Of a stretch of 64,000 nt of DNA, positions 12,901-27,900 are shown one piece after another (position 1 is the stretch's first letter; every line of letters begins with the position of its first letter). The notes under the pieces were generated by a model that was given only the letters and a program-made list of their open reading frames with translations, searched no databases and was not told the DNA's origin. The position numbers and the translations under genes are program-made. Source of the stretch: Casuarius casuarius. Taxonomy: Eukaryota; Chordata; Aves; Casuariiformes; Casuariidae. The DNA lies in contig PTFA01000024.1 of the NCBI GenBank assembly GCA_003342895.1, forward strand, positions 7,128,580 to 7,192,579, read 5' to 3'.

Positions 12901-15900
12901 CTGAGAGGATACTATGAATCCAACATCGCGTTCATTTACGCCACCCTTTGCAAACTAAGCCCCTGATTCTCACAGGCATATACTCCACAGAGACCTGCTG
13001 ACTAACTCCCAGGAGTCCAGCCATGACGCAGTGGCACTAAATGGTCTTCACTGTGGCCCCTGACATGTCATTTTTGCTGGGGACATTTTTGCAGGTCAAC
13101 TTGTTCTGTGACAAGAACAGGCCATCTTCAAGAAAAAAAAAAGACAGATTTTTTTCCTCATAACAAGCCAACTGCATCTGACTTTCAATAAGGTTATTTT
13201 AATCCCTACCTGAAAACCTTAACCATCTTTTTAATAAATATCTCAGACCCAGAATGATTAAATTAACACTGTGGCCAGAAACCATCTATTAAACTGAACC
13301 ATGTGAACCATGTAAAGGCAAACTATCAGAACCACTGATTTATAAATATCCTCTGTAATTCATAAGATATAGTGGCCCAAATCCAGGCTGGTTGCCTCAC
13401 ATAAGGTTTAAATATTGTCCAAGGTTGCTATCTTCTCTGGTTTTGCTTTTTCTCTCCAAGCAGGGAGAAAACATACAACTAATTACAGCACTACAGTACA
13501 GCTTGGTAACACCCACTAGTTGTACTCTCTGGAGCCTGAAAACAGGATGATTGACCATGCGATTTATTAAGAAATGTGCAAATGGATCCTCAAGTTTCAG
13601 AGATCTTACTGGTTTCTAAACAGGTTTATATCAATGTGAGAAAGATAAGAAAAGTGGTGTTTTCCTGCATCCTTCTGCTAATATTCTGACTTGTTTGAAA
13701 ATACAGGAATGTTCACAAATTCCAAAAGGCTTTTCCTATGGGCTTGCATGGCTTTAAAAAAAAAAAAAAAAAAAACACACACACACAAAGCAAGAAAGCT
13801 TTCAGTAATGCCAGTTATAAATCTAGGAGCTGTTGGAAATGCAATTCACCTCCTATGTTTCACTTAGCAAGTGCCCGCAGCCAACAAGCTCTGAGCCAGA
13901 TTTTAGCCATGGGGTAAGCGGGCACGTTTCCATCAAAGTCTGCAGAACTACAGGGCCAAAAATCAGCCTGGCTGCATCTTTAGAGCACTATAAACAGGAT
14001 ACCCCAAAAGGGTACATGCAAAACATAAATTAAACATAAATCATTGTTTCCATATCCTCTTGCATCTCAACCACAGAGTCAAATTTTTGCCCTTATTTAA
14101 AGGCCCAATACATAGAATAGTTGCCAAAGTCTCTTCACAGAGGTTATTCCAAGATAACAACCAAAACCATTTTGAGTGAAAATAAAAAGTGTTACACAAC
14201 AAAAATGCCAGTTTAGCAGAAACAAGGTGCCCAAACACAAAATTACCATCTCTATGTACATCTCCTTTGCTCTTGGAGCCCAAAGATTCCTGAATTGAAT
14301 CTGAATCCACAGAATGATGACAAAACCTCCTCCTCTAGCCTCTACACTTCAAAACAAAAAAAGAGCAAGTCTTGTTATGTCCTTTGAAAAAAAAGGCACC
14401 AAAAAAAAAAAAAAAAAGCCTACCACTGGGAGAAAGTTTGAGTCCGAATGTAAGGGCTCCTTGCCAAAGCCCTGAGGAGAGTCCCTCAGCCCAGAGTTTA
14501 GGACTTTCCCATGCCCTCTACATTTTCCTAATGAGCAGTTCAAGGCACTCGGAACAAGCTAATTTCAAACAACTTCATGCAAGACGTGCTTGCTGCTTCA
14601 GTGTACCTTCTTTAAAGTCCAGCTCTCATTTGCTTACCCTCTGGATCTGCTAACTCGTGACACCCACCTTGGCGGTCCACAGAAGAACATCGGTCTGCAG
14701 GGAAGCAGAACAAATGATGTGGCAGCTCACTGTGAGCCACCCAAATCTGCTAAAATATTAAAAGAAGTCTGCCTCCAACCATGACGCACCTGATGGTCAT
14801 ATCCAGCCAGGAACCTATACAGAAAATAATTAAACAAGTACAGCCTCTACTAGAATACGATGATTCTACATATGTTTTTCCAGAGCCAGTCCACCCTTAC
14901 TTCACCTTTAAACACTCCATCACTCCCTACCACACTAAAATCATCATTAGAAGCAAACTTTTATAAACGGAGCCTGTGCACCAGAGCAACGAACATAAAC
15001 CTTGTTAACTCTTCTTCACAAATACAACACTAAATACTGCAACCCCAGCAGAACTGTCAAAATGCACCGCTCCTAACGTCTATCTATCCCAGACTCTGAT
15101 GTACTTCATCCAGTGCTTATTATGCCATCATGAAAGCTATGCAGGCAAAACCCGCCAACTACTGTGCGCTAGAACGAATTCACTTGGTGACGACCCATCT
15201 TCTGTGGTCAACCTGTATGTAAGCTTTGAAGGTTGCTGCTTACATTTCAGAGCAGAAGGGCTTATACGTGCTAAGTTTCTTCTCCCAGCTACATTAGCTG
15301 CTTAACTTCTGCCCAGGCTATTCTCTTCAGTTTCCTGGGCCTGACCCTGGTTCCAGTAGAAAGAAACTGAGTAAGAAAGGATCTTGCAGCACCTCAATCC
15401 TTGTAATTGACATGAGTATTAACTTTAGTCTGTCCACAACAGTTTTCACATTATAAATTTCTATAGCAGGTACCAACCTTATCACCACTTCCCTTGCTAA
15501 AAAACCTCCTAAAGGTACCCTGCCATGCTCTCTCTCAAGTTCCCTAAGTGATTAACGAAATTGAATTACATTTGGAGAAATTGTTCTCAATTATTATTTA
15601 AGCTTCAGTTTATCCATATCAGCCCTCAGAAGAAAACCAGATATATTCAGTGCAGTTAGGCTGAATACGGCAGCCACAAGCTTAACAGGTGAACCGAGAG
15701 CTAGACTGAGAGCTTTGTAATGCAGGTTAGTGAGACAAACTAACTTATGCAAACCTCTAACATACAGCTTCTTATTCAGTAACTGCATGCAGTGTAGTTG
15801 CAGTTCCTCGTTTTATGGGGAAAATTTCATGTGTGTCTAGGAAACACTGAAAATAACACTGTCCTGTCAAATATTACAACAGCAGAAACACGGGATCCTT

Positions 15901-18900
15901 AAACAGGAACATTCTGGGGTAAGAGAAGACTATATAAACTAGTAAAATGAATAGGTTTCAGCCCTGATATCACGTTTGCATACTGCTGAAAGGATACCTT
16001 CATGAATTGTCTCCACTTTTTAAGTAAAAATGTCATTTCTTTAGACTATTAGAAATATAGTTATCTAGTCATGAGTCTTGAGCTAGTTTCATTGCAAGAG
16101 CAGAGCAAGAATACCCACTGCTAACAGACATACAGCATTTTTCCCCCAGTAGATCGGTACTATTACTCCCACTTACACAGATGGCCAAGTCAGGCACAGA
16201 GCAGCTCAGCAAACCTGCACAGCTCATTGAGTTCAGAAATACTGGAATGATCAAGACACCTTTCTTTCTCTTAAATATGGTCGTCCTTCTTTATATTACT
16301 AACCTGGTTTGTATTATAAACCTGCTTCATTTCAAGTTAATGCAGAGATCATATCATAACTATAAAATGAAATTCTGCTTTTTCTTAAAATATGAGGCTT
16401 TCATATGCACAGCGTATACTCAACCGTCATCATCCACAAGCCCTGATTTGCATTGCATATGTCTAGACGTCTGTATGGAAGTTATTGGCCACTTCATCAG
16501 CACATCAAAGGATGCATGCACACAAAGAAGTTATGTGTGTGCCTTTGAAAATAAGATTTCTATTGCCTGTTCAAATATCTATAAATTACTAGTTATTTTC
16601 GTTTAAAACCTGGAAAAATGAAAACTGTTTTAATTAAGTTGGGAAAACTCTAACTCAGCTTCAGAGCTGCAATATAAACCCTTACTACTGTCAAAACTCC
16701 CATAAAAAACATTTTTCAAGCAGCTCATGATCACGGATAAGAATTAAAACTCTTACAGAGAAAATAAGAACAGTTTGCCGCCATACATCATGCACATATC
16801 TAGTTCTCAAGCCAAAACAAACAATACAGGCTAGAGAGCCCATGAATATTCTGAAAGGTAAATACAGAAAACGTTTATGGCTTTTTTTAAAGCCACTTCA
16901 TTCTGCCTGGAGTGTTCTCCTTTTGATAGTCTTATCTGTGAAGTCTACCTGATAATGGAAAAAGATGTCAACACCCACTGGATTATGCCTTTGCTTGTGG
17001 TTTTCTACTGTGCTGTACTGGGATTGTCTAAGATCTAACACTTATTTTATTGACTCACTAATACTACAAATCTTTTTATAAATTCGGAGAAGTAAACATG
17101 TCAATCTAAGCTTGATTTTCTCCCCGTTAGAATTTGTAACCACCTGCCTCCAATTTGATATTTCCATCTCCTTATTTACCCCTTGGACAAAAATCTATCA
17201 CCAGAAATGCAGACCAAAATAAAGCCAGATCCAGTCCAGTCTCTTTAGAATCAGCTGGACAGTTGTCTACAAAAATGTTGTGGCTTACAAGCAAAGCAAG
17301 AAACGGACAACATGCATCTTCAGCTCGTAACTGTACAAAGACATCAACGACTTCCAAAATACTGTCAGTCATACAAGAAGCAGCACCAAGAGCAAAGCCC
17401 ACCCTCTGCAGCATTAATGCACAAGTGAAGAGAGAAAAAAAGTTTGCATTCATAAAAATCCACAGCCCCTTGGTCAGACAAGGGCCCCACTATCTGACTG
17501 GCTGCATATGCAAACAAATAGCCAATCTCCATAGGGATTTGTTACATGTATAACAAATTAGTCTCATGTACTTTTTGCCACTCTGGTCAGTAAACTCTAG
17601 CTTGCATATATGACCAATGACAAGACAGACAACATCTGCAGAAACTGTATACGATAGATAAGCATACAAGGCCGCAAGGATAAGCAAAATTGAAAGTCTG
17701 ATCAAGCATCACACCTGCATATACAAAACAGCATCTCTGATTAACTCTATTGGCCATATAAGGCAAAACTGTGTTACTGAAACATCCACGCGGGACTGCA
17801 CAGACAACCGTAGAAGCTAGACTACTCCCAAACATACCAAAAGAAAAAGACGCCTTCAATACCAATGAGCTCAATGCTAAGAGCTGAGTGATCAAATCCT
17901 TACCAGAAGGAGCAACTTAATAACCAGTCCCAACTTCCTGAAAATCTGACCCTGCCTCTGCAGGATTCAATGAGCTCCAGGTGAGCTCTGCCAGACTGAC
18001 TTACAAGTGACCTTACCCACGCACAGAGCATCCTCATTTCCAGTAACTTAACATGCCAGAGGCAATTGCAACCATCACTTACAGAAGTAGAAATGAGAAC
18101 AAAGTATTCACTTCTCTTTCTAGATTTTCTAATGCTATTTGCCAGCCAGAAACAAAAGAGAGGAAGGTCAAGGTAGCCTACAGCATGTTGTGTGAACAAC
18201 CAGCAAATATTGTGAAACTAAACACAATTTCTCTGCACAGAAGGCTCTTCTCATACTACAGTGGTGGATGCACCTTCAAAACCTTTGACATGGTAATTAA
18301 GTGCGACTTTAAAATTGAAAAAAAATCCAACAGTTTTCATCATACACAAATACATTTCAAATGTGGTTGAAAAAATAATGCTGCAAACATCATAACAATT
18401 GATTGACACTTTTAATATCGTAGGTCGAAAGGATCTTTTAGTGATTGAACATCCCTAATTTTAAGCCTCAGGAAAAGAAATCCCAAAGTTGTTGGCATCT
18501 AGTTTGCAACTAGCCTTTAATCAGCAGATTAATGAACATTTCCACCATATAAACAATAAGTAAAGTACCACAGAACCTTGCTAATTTTGACATCAATTAT
18601 CTGCAAACCAGAGACTTACGACAAAGAAACCACAGTGACCTCTTCCAACTCCCCAGCAAGAGATTTATTAACAGCACACAGTAGCGAGGTGTCCTATTAC
18701 CAAGACTTTTACCACATACTGTTCAGGCCACTTACTATGATATTATGAAGTAATTAATAACACCTGCAAGAAAAAATGAGCATGTTTGCTTGCTCAGTTC
18801 CTAAATCAAAAAATTCAACAAACCAGAGAGATGGGACAAACCGTTTCATCAGTAGAGAAAGTTAGAAATGTTTCATTAACAAAATTCACAAAGGCTTGCA

Positions 18901-21900
18901 TGCCCCAAACCTCTTGACATCGAAAGTAGCTAAAAGGGATATGAAGTTCACAGAAAAAAAAAATGCCATGATGGCAAAAACTGAATTCTTCTATTCAGGT
19001 ATACTTAGTAGCCTCTCAAACTGTGCTAGAAATGAAACAAACCAAATTATCCAGTGGGTTTTCTGGAAATTAAGTCTTGTGCTTTTAAATAGAGAAATAT
19101 ATCTACCAGAAATGCCGAAAACAACAGCCGTGCAATGGATCTTTTAGATATCTTCCAGAACACAAGCCATACTCATCAAGATTATCGTTTGTTTTCACCA
19201 ATGACTCCCTATTCTGTCCCTAAGAAATGCCTGTTTTGCCACCTATCTCTTCTGAAAAACAATGTTAAAAAACTATGTCTCATATTGATTCATCCCCAAA
19301 AAGGTAAATTAAGGAGAAAAATTCACTTGGAGAGAGAAAAAGAGGAAGGAAAAAAAAGAGAGAGAGAGAGAAACACAGATGTGCATAAAGTCTAGTTATA
19401 TTTGGATCATGTAAATTAACATTAAACCAAATGTGGGAAAAATCTGCATACAGTTCTTCAGCAAAAGCCATGTTTCCCATATGTAAATTCCACACACTGG
19501 TACTCCAGTCACATACGCTCACAGCCAAGGGCCCCTGTCCTCCTCCTCATTGAGTTGGAAGTGCCACCTTCCCTTCTCATGCCAGGGACTTCAGTTGCGG
19601 TTTGCCTGTGAGATGTGCACATACATACACACATGCACCTACACAGCACCAAGGGGTCAGAAACAAGCCTGCTGGTGCTGCAGACGCTCAAGGATTCAGG
19701 AGAGAGAAATAATGTGTTACAGGGTTAAGTCCGCATATTTAACGCTGAGAATTTTCAAAGGAAAATCCTCGCTACCTGGTACTTCCTAGACAAGCTAGAC
19801 AAGGACTTCACAAGAAATTACTCTGGCATTCCTCTGTTTTGTGCCAATTGATCGCAACCGGCCAGGAGACCTTTCTACACACAGCAGATGAATCTCTGCC
19901 TTCTAGTCCCTTCAGCCAGAGCAGCTGGTCAGCTGCAGAGACATCGACTCAGGGCACTCATGGGGGATGGTGGAAGGAAGAAAGGCAGAATTTGCTTGTT
20001 CCTCTTGCCATTCACCTTCACATACAGCTTTCCCAATGCAAATCACTCCTCCGTGAGAAAATCCTGCTCCTTCCTTCTTGTCCACCTGGTGCCGAGCACC
20101 CAGGCCCTCCACTCCGCAGAGGAAAGTCCGGGCTTCAGCAGGGTTCACGTCATATCTGAAATGGCCGGGCTCTGCCCCTCGGCCTCAAAGGAGGAGGAAC
20201 CTCTTCCCCTCGCAGGTAAAGCCTGCCACCAGCTCAGCCAGGACCATTTACAGGAAGCAAAATTGTATACAAAAGAAGCAAGGGGATGGCCTATCCTTAC
20301 ATCACTTTTCCACCATCTCCAAATCCATACACTACTACTGCAAAACACTGCGGACCTACGCTTGCTACACCTCTTTTGCGCAGAGTATACAAGTGGACTC
20401 CATAGAGTTTTATTTGTGTGAAAAACAGAGAGCTATGTGCTAACTTCTTCAGTAGGCACAGTTTTTCTGAATTTTCCTTCCATGCTGTTAGCAGTAGGGT
20501 TTGTATTTTTGAAGGAAAATAAAGATTTCATTAAGCTCAGATAGCTTAAAAAAAATTTCAAGGAGATAAAATTTTGTGTCTGTTCAGCTCAGAAGGACTA
20601 CTGTTTCATTTAAGGAAGGCAAACATTTTATACAATTCTTTTGTGTTATCTATAATTGATGTTCTGTTTTCTTGCACTTCAGTAATAGTAAATTTTAAAA
20701 GTTTAAGAAAAAAAAAAAGCGTTATATGAAGCTCCTGAAATTATTCCATGTGGCATGAAAGATCAGTGAATGGTTAATACTTCCCCTGAAACCTTTTTCC
20801 TTAGCAGCACTGTTGCCATCTTGATAGGTAACTAGTAGAAAAGCCTGTTTACTTTTCCTGTCTCGCAATAACTCAGTAATAACTTTATGTTAAAAGAGTA
20901 TTACCGCAGTTTGGGACCTTCATATCCAGCAAAGCTGTCCTCTTGTTGTTGTCATCTATGCAATACAAATCCTGAGTTTCTGTGTAGAACTTGGTCTCTT
21001 GAAATTTCTTGATCCACATAATTTCACAGGAACACTTGAATGGATTATCCACCAATATCCTACAGTAAAAAACAAATTTTTTTTTCTTTTTTTTTTTTTT
21101 TTTTTTTTTTAATGCAGCATACATCACATATGTAGAAAAAATCGGGGAGGGAGGCCTTCAAAGCACTCAAATAGGTGAGACTAGAAGTTGAACTCTTTAG
21201 TTAAAAAAAAGTATAGCTCAAAGACCTCAGCAGAGATCAAGCTGCGAGTAGATACAGATCCGCTGTAGAGAACGAAGCCCTGTTTGCTCCAGCTAAGATT
21301 CCAGCCCACGACAGATCAGACAGAGCACACAGCAGGCTCAACTCCTATGTCCAACTCACTGGTGTAAACCAGGAGCACCTGGTGAACTGGGCTTTCCACT
21401 AAAATCCACTTTGTTTCATAGCAGTTAAACAGAGATCAGAATTTCCTCTCCTCTGTGCTAGACTCTGGTCAGCTACCTTAGAAAGACCATTCCAGAAAAG
21501 GTTTATTACTGTTAGGTGGTAAACTCTTTACAGAGCCAAACAGTCATTTATTACAGACAAACTCTAACAAACTCCAATCATAAAAAAGGATTTTACATAA
21601 CCTTAAAGATTAATCATCTATATCACTCTGGAAAATCTCACAGTAAAACCCCTAAGTAAGAGACAATAACTTAAAGAATGGCCCTGAAACAGAAATGTGT
21701 AGTACGAATTAGCTATATAGTACACTGTATGGAATTTAAATCACAGGTTAGCAAACCTACCCAATTCTAGTTTTAAAATTTAATACAACTACACATCAAT
21801 GTAAAGAAATATAGTCCAAGAGAAATAGGAACAGAAACATCCCGATATCTACCTAAGAAATGTCTAGTATCTCATTTTTTCTTTTAAAACATAAACGAGG

Positions 21901-24900
21901 TCCAATAAAGCCTGAGTGAGTGATTGCTTGAGACATCTCATTATAGGAAGAGCAATTATTCTCAGCAAAATTTCACACGTGTCTTTTGATGTACGGAAAC
22001 TAAATTCTAGTTGCTCACAAATTCTGTTCTCGTAAATGCTGGAGGCTGACTCCTGAGGATTCGAGGTGTGCAAATAATCGGGAAAAATTCAGCTTCTCGG
22101 AGATGTAACCTGTTCCCCCAAAAGCTCCCCTAATTCTTTCTGAGTACAAAGCTGCAGGAATCATTTACACAGCTCTCTTAAGGAGTAATTTGTATTCACA
22201 GAAGTCATCTGCTGGACCGTCACACCACTACTGCCTGGACAAGAACTGCTTGTGCAAAAGAGTATGAATATCAGGATCTGGTGGGACAAAAGCTACAACA
22301 TGCATTTTCCAAACTGCAAGTTTTACTTTCCAGTTTCTGTTGCATCATATAACTTCTCTTTAAAAGCGAAATCTCCCTCGGCAAGTGGTTGAGCAATCTT
22401 TTTTTTTCCACAGTTTTAATTTGTATTAAACCCACCAGGAGCCAGGCACATCGTAGACAGGATTCTGGACAGAGGCATGATAGCCCTCCGCATACACTTG
22501 CATGAAAGCAAGAATCTGACCTAGTAGAAGGAAATGACATGTTTTTATCTTGTTTGCTGTAATTTTACAGCTGTACCTACAGTTGGTTCTCAAAGAGGAT
22601 GCCTTTCAAAGTGGTATCTCCTTCTCTACTGTATCTGTTCTGTACTGTATCTCTGTATCTGGAGAATATCTCCTACCTCAGCCTACCCTGAACTTTTCAT
22701 CCATTTATGTTTCGATTTAAAATGGAGCTACCAACTGAATATTTACTTGATTTAGAGCAAGCTCCTCAGAAGCTATTTATGGCTTCATTTTCCTCTCAGA
22801 TTCCTCCTCCAATACTCTTCCTACCCTCCTCTTCCTGATTTTCCATCTAAGTATTAGCCACTTATCAATACAACAATAATTTTATTGTTCAACTGATACT
22901 GGTTTTATCCCTGCTTTTCCACCCTTCAGGCTCCATCTTTCCCCCCCACTTTCTTTTCCCCACTTCCCCCACTTCTATTTATCTCACTTTATTGCAATGC
23001 TTGTTTGCCCAACTTTATCCCTACTCTCCCACTCTTTCCCAAGCCCACAATATCCAATCTCAATTTTGCATCCTATCTCCTTCTTAACTCGGCCCCCATA
23101 ACACATTAGTATTTGAGGCATAGAGGCAATGGGTTTAATCCTCACAACATCCCTTTTCCCATGTCTGGGTCACTCCCAGTATCCACTTCCTCTGCTTCTG
23201 CTCCCACGACACTGAATGCCCATTGCTTAACTCTCATATTAACCACGCAAACATATTCTCTCCTACTTCACATCAGCCAGATGTTTTGTCAATAAGCACT
23301 ATTTCCCTACTCTGTCAAAACTCATTCCCATGATTTCTGTAACATACATACAATGCTTGATTCTGTCATTCTCTGTCCCAAGTCCTTTTTTCTGTCTTTC
23401 TGGCCAGGAGCAAACCGACTTCTTCAAAAAGACTGGCAATTTCTTACATCATCTCAGTGAACACATATGTACAGATTCGACTTGGTTCTCCTTCAAAATT
23501 TCATAAGCACCCACTTCAACCACAGCCTAAAAGAAACTGCTCACCTGAGATGGAGAGGTTCAAGAATACCTTGATCTGTACTTTGGAATAAATCTGTTAA
23601 AGGCAGCAGACTAATTCCAAAGAAGCACCAACACAACTGAGAGCAGAATATGCCTTTAAAACTGCGGTCACTTCCTTTTTAACACACCTCTTAAGCTAGA
23701 GCATACCCACTCTTACATTTCTGCAGCCCAGGGGGTCTAAGATGACCCCATTTCTCCACTAGCTGCTTTGAAACATTAGGAAAAGCCCAAACAATTCACG
23801 CTGTGCACCAGTCTAAGTCCTATAACCCTGTTTTTTTGAGGTCATAACAACTATAAAACATAGTAGTTACAGCCAAGTACACACTAGCTTTTTGGCATGG
23901 ACTAAATATTACATATGAAGAAACTGGGACTTCAGAAGCAACAGACCTACGTGGGGAATACAGCAATGGGAGTGCTCTGACCGTAGCTAGTCTTTTCATC
24001 AGCGTGAAGCGATCGCCAAATTATAAAAGAAAATTCCAGTGAATGATGCTCCCCTGGCTGTAAAGAAAGTGATTATACCAACTTAATTATCAACAAAACA
24101 TATCTAAGGGGCAAAACCTCTTTCTGCAGCACAGGGACATGTTCACTTCGTTTCTCACGTGCTAAAGAAAGAATGTGCAGCAGAAATCCGAGACTGCAAG
24201 GCACCCTCCTGGGCTGCCCCGATCCTGCCCTGTGCTCCTGGAGTTAAGCCTCCCTCTGCCCCCAACACAACCATCCTGAAGCTCTCATGGACTCCCTTGT
24301 TAGCAAAGGCTGCACAAGAAGACCACTTCTCCTCCTATATTTTTAACATGGAAACACAGCTCCAGGCCTTAAAAACCCTTCTAAGAGAAGTCGGATAGAA
24401 GAAAAGTAGGATAAAGGACCAGTAATCAGAGCCTTACGCAAAAGACAACTTCTGCCTTCATTATTATTTCTGCCAATACCCTCTCCATTGCCAAGTCATT
24501 CACAAACTCTACCTTTTCTATGAGTCCCCAGATAAATACAATACAACAATATCTGCCACACAGGCATGCTACATCCTCTTCTCTCCTGCTTTTACCCTCT
24601 GATTACATAACTTTGGAATGTATACCAATACATAAATTCTGCTTGAAAGAGCACATAATAAAAACATAGTATTGAAACAATCAACAAGTGTATGTTTACA
24701 CATGCTTCATCACCAAATGATTATATACAGCACAGAGCAACTCAAAGAATTTGAGAAAACAAAAATGTTATTCCATAGCCAACCACAAGCACAGCAGCTG
24801 TGAGGCCAATATAAGAATATGACATAAAGACTTCATGTGAAGATCTATAGATGGCTGTATTTTTACTAACTCAAATACTTAATATAAACATCAGTAGTTT

Positions 24901-27900
24901 TGTGTGAAATAATCTTATAATAACATACTTTAAAGCTGGAGAGAAGCAGCTACTTTGACCTATAAATTTGTGTTAAAATACACTTGATCTTTCCTGAAGG
25001 CCTGGAATGAAAATCTCAGTATACTTAGGACACTGGCAACATCTTTGCTGCCTCCTTTGGATCAGAATTTCATTCCTAATCTTTGATGGACATCTAATTT
25101 TAACAGAACAAACTTCATAGTCTTGTTCTTCCATTTCTGGCCACAAATAAACATTATTTTAAGAAGCGGCAACTTACAGATCAGACAACCCCAGATGGCG
25201 AAAAGGCTTCTTGGACAAACTTGAGAGCTTGTTTCTGGATAAGTTGCTAAGGGAAAACAGATAATTATTAATTAGGATTGTTTCTTCTTACACTCAAAAT
25301 ACAGTTTGTGTCTTAAAAAAAAAAACAAACAAAAAAACCAACAACTCTAAAAAGCTCTTATTCCTTTGACTTCAGTGGTACATAACAGTGCCCAGCCTCT
25401 TTTCATGGTTTGAAGGGTATCAAGGGTTTGAATCCAGCCTGTGCATAAAGTTAAATACATTCCTCAAAATCAAACTCGGCAAGGGTCAGTATCTTCACTT
25501 TTAGCACTTCTGTTCATTGTGGAAAAGCAGCAGATTTAATTGTATTTCAGAAGTATTCTGTAAAGTCCAGGTGTTAATTACATGCTCAATTTATTCATAA
25601 GTGAAATGGGTGTATCCCTTCCTTTGATGCTGCACCAAACTCTGTACTCACGTAAGTCCTTCTCACATGCTAGCACATATCCATATCACGGCCTTTTAGC
25701 TTTCTTTTCAAACTGCATGTGCAATATGCACCCACATGAAAGATCAAAAGGAAAACTGTAAAATGCCTATATTGGGCTTTTTTATGTCAATTAAGCACTT
25801 ATGGTTTCCAGTGGTAATTAAGTGAAAGGTCCTCCCCCATTATGCAAAGAAATGCTCATCTGAATCAGAAATGGTCCTCCTCCCAGGCTTACAAAATATT
25901 TTTCTCCACCCCAAATCAAAATAATGCTGTTCTTCTATAGTCTTATCAGTCCATAAATTAAAGATAGCAAGAGCAGCAAACTGTAAAACTGCCAACAACA
26001 CAGTGCAAATCAACAAAATGAGCCAAAATACCAGGAGTTTTACATGGTATTATAGAGGCGCCATAGGGGCTCCATAGTTAAAGTTACATTGCATTTATAT
26101 GAAGGATTAAATCTCTTTTTTTTCCCTCCTGATTAAAGAGCACAGCATTTACTCCCCAAACTTTCAGCCCTTGATCTCCGAGTACAAGATAGTTTTCAGA
26201 GAAATTACAACGACGCAAATAGGATCATTTATAAACATTCAGAATGGACTATTTATGAGATTTTATTTACTATAGTTCTTTGTTGATTCCTTCCAGCAAA
26301 CAACGGCCTCAAGTTTGCAAGCTGACTGGTCCTAATGTGTGAGAACGAAATGTGCAAACTACTGTTTCATTAGTCACGTCAACTGAGCTGCCATATGGTA
26401 GATGCAGGTAGAAACAGGTCATCTGGACCCTGACCAGATATATCAAAATTTGCACGCAGGACAGATGTTGTGATTAAGTAAAAAACAGTACATTAAGTAC
26501 CTATAATCTTTTCCCCACAGGTTGGGAGGTTGAAAGAAAAAATTTAAACCCTCGCATGGAATTGGGTTCTTCTTTCCAGCACCCAGGCAGCGCTAAGCAC
26601 ATGAAATCTCACCCCTCCTCAGGCAACTCTCACTAGTCATGCGGAAAAACCTCTGCAGCCCTGACGATGCCGAGCGTCACATGCAAATGCCTCCATGGCA
26701 TTCCCAAATGAGGCAGGTACCTGCTTCTCTTCCCTGCCCAGTGACAAAATCCCACGTGGGGGAATCCCAAAGACAACCAGACCTACAGTGGGCCCTTCCT
26801 GCAGCTAGGTGCCCCTGCCACTCACTGGTCTAGTGGTGGGAAGCATATTCCCGGTCAAGGGAGGACAAGATTTGGTGCTTGGTTTCCACACACCAGAGGA
26901 CTCCGCTCTTCCATACCAGGAGGACTCTCTAACCTTCAGACAATGGCTTGCTCAGGACGACTTCTGTCCAGCCAAAGCCATTTCATTTAGTGTAACACTC
27001 CCTGGCACCCTAATGGAGAAGGCCCAGACTTGAGTTCTGATTCCAGACTAGGTCAGATCAAGTGGGTTTGAAACATCCCAGCCCAATTTCTAAATACTAG
27101 AACATCAGAATATAGATCAGAAAATGGGCTTCAAACGCCTCATGCAAGATCCCCAGCCATCCTATAAGATGGCGTTTCTCTCTTTTTTCTTAAGAAAAGA
27201 TTGACTCTGGGACAGGGTTTGTTGTTGGTAACCTGAAGTGGACACAAGAGCCCATCTATCTAATGGGCAGGTCTGAAGCCCCATTTTTCTTAGGAATTTC
27301 CACCTGGCTGGCTACGTTTCCTTGCTCAACTTACTCATGGTCATCTAACTCATCCCATTCTCCATGAGGAGCTGAGCTGCTTCAATCAGAGCTATAAACC
27401 TTACTGGACAGTGGACTGTGAAACAGTTAGGTGTTGCCATAACTGTATCTTCTTGTCATTTAGCCTCAGGCCACTCATTGCTTCTGGAGGATTATTGCAA
27501 TCCCCTAGGCATAAGAATAGCCTTTACTTGTTTAAATTCATAAACAACCAGACTTAACTGCCCAAAAAGTCAGTGGGTATGGTATTTTCTGAATGCTTCA
27601 TGCAGGTATAAATGACTGCACGAGCCAGTGAAGAACTGGGACTATTAATTTAAGTGAAATTATAAAAAGAATAAAGAAATATTATTTTATTTTTAATGAA
27701 TCTGGTTTTGAAAAAACAAAAGTAACTCAATAGGTTTAATTGTCTTTTCAGATTTTTACCAGTTGTGTCAGATACATGCCAGATGAAGGAAGTAAAAAGC
27801 ATCTAAAAACAGTAACAAAAAATATTCTTCGCCTATATTCTTGGTCATGGGTTGACACATTTAGTACCTTAGGACTGTAGTCTTTTCTTCCACGTAGTTC

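Larger units (their letters stand above)
8330..20904 (-). other. NTRK2 intron 5 (12,575 bp)
   Basis: The second-longest complete intron in the window, between the LRR C-cap exon and the first Ig exon. It contains an antisense-lying CR1 relic (about 11570-11905), a possible GIY-YIG element relic (about 15024-15305) and a weak MIR-like patch (about 16155-16232). Simple tracts are a C run at 9534-9551, A20 plus (CA)n at 13756-13787 and a GA-rich stretch at about 19340-19372. One ambiguous base is at 9367. No alternative exon is convincing. Confidence 0.8.
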
